Shown: positions 1-5,593 of the stretch, piece by piece
Position numbering within the stretch: the stretch's first letter is position 1
Layout: every line of letters begins with the position of its first letter
Notes under the pieces: generated by a model
Database searches by the model: none
What the model saw: the letters and a program-made list of their open reading frames with translations, nothing else
Told to the model about the DNA's origin: nothing
Program-made: the position numbers and the translations under genes
Source: Gemmatimonadota bacterium
GTDB lineage: Bacteria > Gemmatimonadota > Gemmatimonadetes > Longimicrobiales > Longimicrobiaceae
Assembly (NCBI GenBank): GCA_019348265.1
Contig: JAHWJV010000124.1
Coordinates: 1-8,833, forward strand
Direction: 5' to 3'
DNA: 8,833 nt

Positions 1-289
1 GTGATTGCATCCCCGCGCCGGTTCTCGCGGCACGTATCGGCGCCCCGACGCGATCGGCCAGCGACCTTGCACCCGCCGCGTGGTCCGCATGTCCGTGCGT
101 GAGCAGGATCGCCGCCGGCGTGGATCCGTTGAGCGCCTCTACGATGGCGGCGAGATGCTCAGGGTCATCCGGGCCGGGATCGATGACGATGGAGCTGCGC
201 TCACCGACGATGAAGGTGCGCGTCCCGTCCAGCGTCATCAGCGACGGGTTGTTGGCCCGCACCGAGCGCACCCCGTCGTGGACGGTCAC
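1..289 (-). CDS. Metallo-beta-lactamase-fold hydrolase, N-terminal part (cut by window edge)
   Basis: Only the first 96 codons are visible; the gene continues past base 1. The protein belongs to the metallo-beta-lactamase (MBL) fold hydrolases. It shows an early beta-strand block ending in IDPGP (about residues 36-40) and the metal-binding signature THGHADH at residues 64-70, where H65, H67, D69 and H70 are the usual zinc ligands. The N-terminal pattern NPSLMTLDGT (14-23) resembles LACTB2-like MBL proteins, many of which are general hydrolases or nucleases, so the substrate cannot be named. The GTG start at 289 is chosen because it overlaps the stop of the upstream FAD oxidoreductase in a four-base GTGA junction, and because the MBL fold begins right after it. 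No clear Shine-Dalgarno is seen, consistent with translational coupling. It is the last visible gene of the five-gene operon. No signal peptide is seen, so it is probably cytoplasmic. Confidence 0.88.
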   Translation of the reverse strand, partial: MTVHDGVRSVRANNPSLMTLDGTRTFIVGERSSIVIDPGPDDPEHLAAIVEALNGSTPAAILLTHGHADHAAGARSLADRVGAPIRAARTGAGMQS

Positions 290-1470
290 ACGAGAACGGA
301 TGCGAGCAGGCGCGGGCTGAAGAGCGAGCGCACGGGACGCACGTCGCCGGTCACGGCAACGAGCGCGTCTGCGAGGGCGGGCCGCGCGGTGAGCCGCTTC
401 GAGAGGACCCGCATGAGCCCGGGTCGGGAGACCAGCGCCTCGATCGCGTGCTGGAGCCGCTCCGACGAAGAGAAGGCGCGTCGCCGGGCGCGCTCGTAGC
501 CGGCCAGCGCGGCGGCGGAAGTGTCACCCGATTCCAGGGCCGCGTGCGCCGCGGCTGCCGCCAGAGCGGCGCCGTGCAGCGCCCGGTAGACACCCTGGCC
601 CGTGAAAGGGTCGTAGTAGCCGGCCGCGTCGCCGACCAGGAGCGCGCCGTCCGCCACCGCCGAGCGCGTGGGCCAATCGAAAGGGCCGGTCGCGAGCACG
701 CCGGTCACACGACGGCCGCCGCTCAGAACCGGCGTCCGCGCCACGACCGCGTCGAAGTAGTCGTCACGGAGACCCGCCAGGGCGCGCTTCTCGTCTCCCG
801 TGGTCACGACGCTGACGTTGGTCCTGCCTCCACCCACCGCCGCGAGCCCGACACACCCCCACGGAAAGAGATGCATCTCCCCGCGGAAGTCCAGCGGCGC
901 GACTCCTTCGAGGTGGGCCGTCAGGGCGAGCTTGCGGAGCCGTGGCGCGCGCCGGAGCAGACCGAGCCGGCGCACGACCACGGAGCGGAGGCCGTCCGCG
1001 CCGACGACCAGCCGCGCGCGGATCTCCTCGGACGCCCCTCGGCCACCGAGCTTCACCCCCACCACGCGACCTTCCTCCCGTAGCAGGTCCACCACGCGCG
1101 CGCCGATGCGAACGTCGGCCCCGCGACGGCGGGCCAGCTCGACCAGGATGGGGTCCAGGGTGACGCGCGCGATACCGATTCCCTCGCCTTCGTCAGGAAA
1201 GGAGCCCGTGAAGGCGTTCGCCTCGTGCGGCAGGATGCGCCACCCGACGATCGGGACGTGCGGTGCCGCACGCACCAGCGGGAGCGCGCCCAGGGAGCCG
1301 AGCGCATCGACGGCAGCCGGGCTGAGGCACTCGCCGCACGGCTTCGGCCGCGGGAACTCCTCGCGGTCGAGCAGCAGCACCCGGTGCCCGGACGAGACCA
1401 GACGGGCCGCCGTGGCGGAGCCCGCGGGACCGGCCCCGACGATCACGACGTCCCATTCCCGCGTGCTCAT
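286..1470 (-). CDS. FAD-dependent oxidoreductase, geranylgeranyl reductase-like family
   Basis: A 394-residue flavoprotein of the p-hydroxybenzoate hydroxylase/geranylgeranyl reductase superfamily. Visible motifs are the FAD dinucleotide-binding loop GAGPAGS (12-18), the PCGECLSP segment (44-51) typical of geranylgeranyl reductase-like members, the GADG motif (157-160), and the second FAD-binding motif LVGDAAG (278-284) followed by DPFTGQG (287-293). Family members reduce isoprenoid double bonds or hydroxylate/oxidise aromatic rings, and sequence alone does not decide which. The ATG at 1470 is chosen because the Rossmann strand begins at once and because it shares its A with the upstream methyltransferase stop (TGATG). 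The open frame continues about 110 codons further upstream, but that stretch lies inside the methyltransferase gene and has no homology-like pattern. The stop overlaps the start of the MBL gene. The pairing with the upstream methyltransferase resembles tailoring enzymes found beside type III polyketide synthases (inference from memory). No transmembrane segment is evident. Confidence 0.9.
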   Translation of the reverse strand: MSTREWDVVIVGAGPAGSATAARLVSSGHRVLLLDREEFPRPKPCGECLSPAAVDALGSLGALPLVRAAPHVPIVGWRILPHEANAFTGSFPDEGEGIGIARVTLDPILVELARRRGADVRIGARVVDLLREEGRVVGVKLGGRGASEEIRARLVVGADGLRSVVVRRLGLLRRAPRLRKLALTAHLEGVAPLDFRGEMHLFPWGCVGLAAVGGGRTNVSVVTTGDEKRALAGLRDDYFDAVVARTPVLSGGRRVTGVLATGPFDWPTRSAVADGALLVGDAAGYYDPFTGQGVYRALHGAALAAAAAHAALESGDTSAAALAGYERARRRAFSSSERLQHAIEALVSRPGLMRVLSKRLTARPALADALVAVTGDVRPVRSLFSPRLLASVLV

Positions 1471-2195
1471 CAGGACACCGCGCGCGGTCGAGGCTCCGCC
1501 ACCAGCGCCATGCGGTTGAAGAAGAAGTGGGTCCGGATGTAGTGGCGCCCGAGCCCCGCTTGCTGAGCCATCTCGCTCAATTCGGCCGGGGTGTACGCCG
1601 CACGGAGCGATACGGGGCCGTCGTGCCGGGTCACCGGGTGCCGCCGCCAGATGGTCGCCGCCATGAGCCGCACCCCCGCGACACCGGTCCAGGAGCGCAC
1701 CAGGTCGGTGACCAGGACAGCCCTGGTGGAGACCCGTCCGAGTTCCGCGAGCACGCGCACCGCCTCGGGAGGGTCGAAGTGGTGCATCGCGGTATGGCAC
1801 ATGGCGAAGTGGAAGGCGCCGTCAGGATACGGTAAGGCGAGGGCGTCCGCCTGCTCCACGGTGATCGTGCGCTCGCCGGCCGCGCGCCGGCGCGCCACCA
1901 CCACGGTGCTCGGGTGCGCGTCGGTAGCCACGATCCGCATCGCTACGCCCACCTTCCGGGCGCGCCTGGCCAGGACGATGGGGATGTCCGCCGACCCCGT
2001 GCCCACGTCCAGCACCCGCACATCCTCCCCGTCGATGCGGCGAAGGAGCGGCGCGAGCGCCTCGAGCACCACCCGGGAGCCTCCGAGCCAGCGATTCACC
2101 CGCTCGAGGTCGTCGAGGCTTCGCTCGAGCTCCGCCGCGTCCACCTCGGGCGCGTCCATCAGCTCCGGTGCCCGGACCCTCTCCGGCGGCCTCAT
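1470..2195 (-). CDS. Class I SAM-dependent methyltransferase
   Basis: A 241-residue methyltransferase of the Rossmann-like class I fold. Motif I is VLDVGTGSAD (61-70), the acidic residue at the end of strand beta2 is D92, the motif around D117 lies in QADALALPYPD, and the post-motif AMHHF is at 136-140. The C-terminal half carries RHDGPVSLRAAYTP (190-203), a pattern I associate with methyltransferases encoded beside type III polyketide synthases and FAD oxidoreductases. This is recalled family knowledge, not a search result. The likely job is O- or C-methylation of a phenolic or quinone-like product; the substrate is not determinable. The start is the ATG at 2195, which overlaps the amidohydrolase stop by four bases (ATGA). 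A second ATG at codon 13 (MDAPE) is an alternative. The gene ends in a one-base overlap with the FAD oxidoreductase start. It is probably cytoplasmic. Confidence 0.9.
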   Translation of the reverse strand: MRPPERVRAPELMDAPEVDAAELERSLDDLERVNRWLGGSRVVLEALAPLLRRIDGEDVRVLDVGTGSADIPIVLARRARKVGVAMRIVATDAHPSTVVVARRRAAGERTITVEQADALALPYPDGAFHFAMCHTAMHHFDPPEAVRVLAELGRVSTRAVLVTDLVRSWTGVAGVRLMAATIWRRHPVTRHDGPVSLRAAYTPAELSEMAQQAGLGRHYIRTHFFFNRMALVAEPRPRAVS

Positions 2196-3550
2196 GTCAG
2201 CTCTCGCAGGCGAGCCGCCGCCTCCTCCATCCGCCGCTCCGCGGCCGGGGCGTCGATCGTAGACACCATGCCGTTCAGGTAGAGTGCCCGGCCGCGAACG
2301 GCCGTGAAGGTGACGTCGGTCCCACGGGCGGAGTGGAAGAGCGCCGTTACCGGGTCGTGGATTGGCTTCACATGCGGAGCAGCGAGTGAGACGGCGCAGA
2401 GGTCCGCGTCCTTCCCCGGTTCGAGGCTCCCAATGCGATCCTCCATCCCGAGCGCGCGAGCCCCGTCCAGCGTGCAGAGCCTCAGCAGCTCCGGCGCGGA
2501 CAGCAGGGTGGGCGTACGGTGTGCGGCTCTCTGCAGCAGCGCGGCGAAGCGGGCTTCCTCCAGCAGATCGAGTCGGTTGTTGCTCGCGACCGAGTCGGTA
2601 CCCAGCCCCACCCGCACCCCCGCGCCGAGCAGCGCGGCTAGCGGCGCCAGGCCGTGGCCCAGCTTCGCGTTCGCCACGGGACAGTGCGCGACCGCGCAGT
2701 CGGTGTCCGCGATGCGCCGGATATCCTCGTCGTCCACATCCACGCAGTGGATGAGAAGAGGGCGAGCGGCGAGCGCGCCCAGCCGGTCGAGCATCTCGAC
2801 CGGCGAGCGCCCGCGCACCGGCGTTGCTATGCCCCGGGCCCGTAGCCCGGGTGCAAAATCGCCTTCCCCCCGCGTGACCAGCTCGCGCTCGATCGCGGAT
2901 TCGGCGATGTGTATCGCGATCGGGATCTCCTCCTCACGCGACAGCAGGGCGGCGGCTCGAAAGAGATCGTCGGAGACGGTATACGGCGCGTGCGGCGAGA
3001 TCCCGACGCGCACCAGCTCGGTCTCATGCGGTCGAAGCCCGTCCAGGCGCTCCTGCAGGCCGCGCACGGAAGCCTCCGCCTGCTCGGGATCGGGCCCGAA
3101 CACCTCGTTGTAAACGATCCCCCGGAGCCCCGCCTCCTGCATCGCCGCCATCCCGATCCCGGATGCCTCCGTCGTAGCGAGAGTGGTCATGCCGGCCCGG
3201 ATGGCCTCCAGCGCCGTCCACCGTGCGGCGGCGGCGTAGTCCCCATCCTCGAGGACGGAGCGCTTGCCCCCCACCAGCCGCAGTATCCAGTCGCGGAAGG
3301 AAAGCTCCTCGAGGGCGCCCCGGAACATCGCGAGCTCGAGGTGCGAGTGGACGTTGACGAGACCCGGAAGGAGCGCGGCCTCCCCGAACTCCACTACCTC
3401 CGCGCCTTCCGGCGGGTCGATCACCGCGCGGTGCCCTACCGCCGCGATGAGCCCGGAGCCGTCGACGAGCACCGCGCCGTCACGGAAGGGCGGCGCAACC
3501 ACGGGAAGCACCCAGTTGGCGCGATAGACGGTGGATCTGCCGGACCCCAT
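2192..3550 (-). CDS. Amidohydrolase-superfamily deaminase (SAH/MTA or aminofutalosine deaminase-like)
   Basis: A 452-residue metal-dependent hydrolase of the TrzA/AtzA/MtaD branch of the amidohydrolase superfamily. The mononuclear metal site is complete: H68-x-H70 in VHSH, H214 in HIAE, and D319 in GTDS. E217 and H268 (HCV) are positioned as the catalytic acid/base pair. H187 in SPHAPY matches a substrate-binding histidine of adenosine-type deaminases. Members deaminate S-adenosylhomocysteine, methylthioadenosine, aminofutalosine or triazines. The HSHLEL start of the metal site and an insertion of about 25 residues between E217 and H268, relative to the compact SAH deaminases, lean towards the aminofutalosine deaminase-like group, but this is not certain. 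The C-terminal LEPGKDADL (376-384) is the usual return to the small beta domain. The ATG at 3550 shares one base with the stop of the barrel gene (TGATG). The frame stays open far upstream, but that part is antisense-like shadow of the barrel gene. Translation is probably coupled. Confidence 0.9.
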   Translation of the reverse strand: MGSGRSTVYRANWVLPVVAPPFRDGAVLVDGSGLIAAVGHRAVIDPPEGAEVVEFGEAALLPGLVNVHSHLELAMFRGALEELSFRDWILRLVGGKRSVLEDGDYAAAARWTALEAIRAGMTTLATTEASGIGMAAMQEAGLRGIVYNEVFGPDPEQAEASVRGLQERLDGLRPHETELVRVGISPHAPYTVSDDLFRAAALLSREEEIPIAIHIAESAIERELVTRGEGDFAPGLRARGIATPVRGRSPVEMLDRLGALAARPLLIHCVDVDDEDIRRIADTDCAVAHCPVANAKLGHGLAPLAALLGAGVRVGLGTDSVASNNRLDLLEEARFAALLQRAAHRTPTLLSAPELLRLCTLDGARALGMEDRIGSLEPGKDADLCAVSLAAPHVKPIHDPVTALFHSARGTDVTFTAVRGRALYLNGMVSTIDAPAAERRMEEAAARLRELT

Positions 3551-5343
3551 CAGTCCCGCGGCAGGGCAAGGAGCGTGCGCCGGGTCCACAGGTGCACGCT
3601 GCGGTCGAGCTGCGCGTCGTGCAGTGAAGCGCCGCGGCCGATCCACTGGCCGATGCCTATGGAGAACTCGACGTCCCGCGCCTGCAGTCCCGGCTGCACT
3701 GGTACACCGACGTCCAGACGCAGCGTACGCCGTGACCCGGGCGGGAAGGCGACGCGCACGCCCGCTCCAACCCCCGCGCGGACCGGCGAGCTTACTCCGA
3801 ACGGAACGTTCCCGGCCCACATCCGCCCTACGTCGGCGAATACGACCGTTCCGAGATCGAAGAGGTCGGGGAGCGGCCACCCGAGGTAGTGCCGCTGCTC
3901 CACGCTGGCCACTACCCGGCGCGCGCCCGGGTCCATGTATGAGGGGAAACCGCGCAGACCGGTCTCTGACCCGAGCGTGAGCTGGAAGGGGACGCGCGCG
4001 TTCCATCCCCCGATCGCCGAAAGCGAGGCGACCAGCAGGTCGCGCCCCTCCGGGTCGCGCCGAAGGTACGCCCAGGTGCTGAAATGCCCGAAGACGTCGC
4101 TCCACTCGGGCTCCGATGCGGGCCGCTCGTAATCGCGCCGCGCCTCGACCAGCAGGTTGGTCCCTCCGATCCCGAGACCAGGCACCTCGCCCGCCGCGAA
4201 GAGCCCGAACCCGAAGCCCAGGTCGCGATCGTGGGAGGCGAGCGGTACGCTCGGGCCGAGGGCGATCTCCGTCTCCACGCCGAGCCGCACGTCTTCCGTC
4301 CCGCGCACCGTATCCAGGGCGCGGCGCGGAACGAAGGTGACGTTCCGCTGGCCCAGCAGCAGCATCGCCCGCACGTTTTCGATAGAGTCGAGCTGGATGT
4401 TGAGATCGGGCGGTTGCCCGGTGCGCAGCTCGGCCTTCACGTACTGCGGCTGGTCCGCGTACGTCCGCCGCTCCCCCCGGATCACCGCGCCGGCCACGGT
4501 GCGGCGGTACCGATCGGGACCCCAGCGGTGCACTCCGCCGATGTCGAAGGTGGTGCGTGACTGCGGAAGGCGAACCCGCGTGATCCCCTCGCCGCTCGCG
4601 ATGCGGTACTCGAAGTACTGGTCGTTGTGGTAGACCGCCTGGCGCAGCGACCAGCGGCCGGTCTCGCCCACGAATGGGTAGGTCAGCGTCTGCGACAGCA
4701 GGTGCCCCACGCTCGTCTTTCCCGCCTCCACGCCGAAGTCCCAGCGCGTTCCAAGCAGCTGCGGCGTGCGGTAGGCCGCGCCGAACACGCGCCCCTCCAG
4801 CCGATCCGTGTAGAAGGCGGACAGGTGGTTCCCGGTTCCGAAGAGATTGTCTTCCCGGATGCGCAGACCCGTCAGCCCCGATTTTCCGCCCCCGCCGACC
4901 CGCGGCTCCACGCGCAGCGACCACTCGTCGCGCGTGTCGACGATGACGTGCACCGTCGAGTCCGCCTGCCGGACGCCGAACACGTCTACCTCGGCGATGA
5001 AGTCGAGCGCGCGCAGGAGCCGCTCCGAGTCGCGCAGCCGATCCACGTCGTAGCAGTCGCCCTCGACGACCAGGATCTCGCGGCGGATGACGTCCGCGTC
5101 CGTCGCCATGTGCGCACCGTTCGCGAGACGGTACGCCCAGGTGAACCGCGCGCTGAGGCTCGGGTCGGACAGATCGAACACGGAGTGGGTGTCGATGAAG
5201 ATCCGCGAGATCCGTCCGGTGGCGCACGGCGGCGCCTCGCCCTGAGCCCCGGCCGGCGCTGGCGCGCAGGCGAGCGCCCATCCCGCTGAGAGCAGGGCGC
5301 AGAGACGCCGGAGCCTGGCGTAGCCGTGGGCGGGTCGGATCAA
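3550..5343 (-). CDS. Omp85/BamA-family outer-membrane protein with one POTRA domain
   Basis: A 597-residue protein when started at the TTG at 5343. It has a signal peptide with a basic n-region (ARLRR), a hydrophobic core and a likely AGA-Q cleavage site near residue 33. One POTRA-like domain follows (about 44-136), with the helix pairs around DADVIRREIL and DSERLLRAL and a strand ending VIVDTRDEW. After that comes NLFGTGN (166-172) and a 16-strand-type barrel region. The GLRGF motif (462-466) is the hallmark RGF loop of Omp85 proteins. Members insert or export outer-membrane proteins, or in some cases lipids. BamA normally has five POTRAs and TamA three, so this is a short form. After the apparent last strand (VEFSIGIGQWIG, 558-569) there is an unusual charged tail of 28 residues. 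The first possible start is a GTG at 5433, but it overlaps a candidate promoter. A GTG at 5373 is another choice. It is the first gene of the operon. Confidence 0.85.
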   Translation of the reverse strand: MIRPAHGYARLRRLCALLSAGWALACAPAPAGAQGEAPPCATGRISRIFIDTHSVFDLSDPSLSARFTWAYRLANGAHMATDADVIRREILVVEGDCYDVDRLRDSERLLRALDFIAEVDVFGVRQADSTVHVIVDTRDEWSLRVEPRVGGGGKSGLTGLRIREDNLFGTGNHLSAFYTDRLEGRVFGAAYRTPQLLGTRWDFGVEAGKTSVGHLLSQTLTYPFVGETGRWSLRQAVYHNDQYFEYRIASGEGITRVRLPQSRTTFDIGGVHRWGPDRYRRTVAGAVIRGERRTYADQPQYVKAELRTGQPPDLNIQLDSIENVRAMLLLGQRNVTFVPRRALDTVRGTEDVRLGVETEIALGPSVPLASHDRDLGFGFGLFAAGEVPGLGIGGTNLLVEARRDYERPASEPEWSDVFGHFSTWAYLRRDPEGRDLLVASLSAIGGWNARVPFQLTLGSETGLRGFPSYMDPGARRVVASVEQRHYLGWPLPDLFDLGTVVFADVGRMWAGNVPFGVSSPVRAGVGAGVRVAFPPGSRRTLRLDVGVPVQPGLQARDVEFSIGIGQWIGRGASLHDAQLDRSVHLWTRRTLLALPRD

Positions 5344-5347
5344 CGTT

Positions 5348-5351
5348 TCCT
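5348..5351 (-). promoter_or_regulatory. Shine-Dalgarno AGGA deciding the TTG start of the Omp85-like gene
   Basis: On the minus strand AGGA precedes the TTG at 5343 by four bases (AGGAAACG-TTG). The spacing is on the short side. The GTG alternatives at 5373 and 5433 have no comparable motif, and only the TTG start gives a signal peptide of normal n-region length. Confidence 0.45.
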
Positions 5352-5424
5352 GGTTCGGGACGGTCTTCGTCACAAACGGCCGTCGGAAAGATTTCCGCGG
5401 GCGGTCGAGGCGCACATCGCGGCG

Positions 5425-5453
5425 AAAATACACCAGTGATTTCGCAATCTCTA
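5425..5453 (-). promoter_or_regulatory. Candidate sigma70-type promoter of the five-gene operon
   Basis: Minus-strand TAGAGA (5453-5448) and TATTTT (5430-5425) are separated by 17 bases, each matching four of six consensus positions. The segment is noticeably more AT-rich than its surroundings. It would start RNA near 5418, about 75 bases before the TTG start. Assigned by eye only. Confidence 0.4.
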
Positions 5454-5472
5454 CGCCCCAGTACCGGGGCGT
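5453..5472. repeat. Inverted repeat abutting the operon promoter -35
   Basis: ACGCCCC (5453-5459) and GGGGCGT (5466-5472) form a perfect 7-base inverted repeat around a 6-base centre. It touches the last base of the candidate -35 box, so it could be an operator or simply part of a transcript-end structure. No regulator is encoded nearby to pair with it. Confidence 0.35.
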
Positions 5473-5504
5473 CGCGCGGAAAGGTCCATCCTGATGGGAT
5501 ATGA

Positions 5505-5537
5505 GAAGCCCCGGCTGCCATGGGCAGCCGGGGCTTC
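5505..5537 (-). terminator. Strong hairpin, probable terminator of the S8 protease gene
   Basis: A perfect 15-base-pair inverted repeat with a 3-base loop: GAAGCCCCGGCTGCC (5505-5519) pairs with 5523-5537. It lies 57 bases beyond the protease stop codon and before the promoter of the next minus-strand operon, where a terminator is expected. The following minus-strand sequence (TCATAT) is only weakly U-rich, so this may be a non-canonical intrinsic terminator or an RNA 3'-end stabiliser. Confidence 0.7.
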
Positions 5538-5549
5538 CTGCATCCTCCG

Positions 5550-5576
5550 GCGGAGGCGCTTCAGACGCGCCTCCGC
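5550..5576 (-). terminator. Second hairpin in the protease 3' region
   Basis: GCGGAGGCGC (5550-5559) and GCGCCTCCGC (5567-5576) form a perfect 10-base-pair stem with a 7-base loop, 18 bases after the protease stop codon. Together with the hairpin at 5505-5537 it makes a tandem structure. There is no U-tract, so it may act as a pause or stability element rather than as a stand-alone terminator. Confidence 0.45.
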
Positions 5577-5593
5577 TCCAGCGCGGGCTCAGC

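Noticed and set aside
448..1519. Several plus-strand open frames of 100-240 codons opposite the FAD oxidoreductase
   Set aside because: They overlap one another in different frames, lack recognisable motifs, and lie opposite a gene with clear cofactor-binding motifs.
1471..1800. N-terminal extension of the FAD oxidoreductase into the methyltransferase gene
   Set aside because: The Rossmann strand and GAGPAGS loop begin right after the ATG at 1470, and the extension is out-of-frame methyltransferase sequence.
2833..2851. Inverted repeat CCCGGGC/GCCCGGG with a 5-base loop
   Set aside because: It lies inside the amidohydrolase coding sequence and is explained by GC-rich codons; there is no sign of a mobile or regulatory element.
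2304..3889. Plus-strand open frames of 269 and 326 codons opposite the amidohydrolase and barrel genes
   Set aside because: Ser/Arg-rich or Arg/Pro-rich translations without domains; they are GC-driven shadows of well-supported minus-strand genes.
3551..5521. Upstream extension of the amidohydrolase frame through the Omp85-like gene, suggesting a giant fusion
   Set aside because: The extension is a same-strand shadow of the barrel gene with Arg/Gly/Ala-rich, family-free sequence. The amidohydrolase fold starts cleanly at the ATG at 3550.
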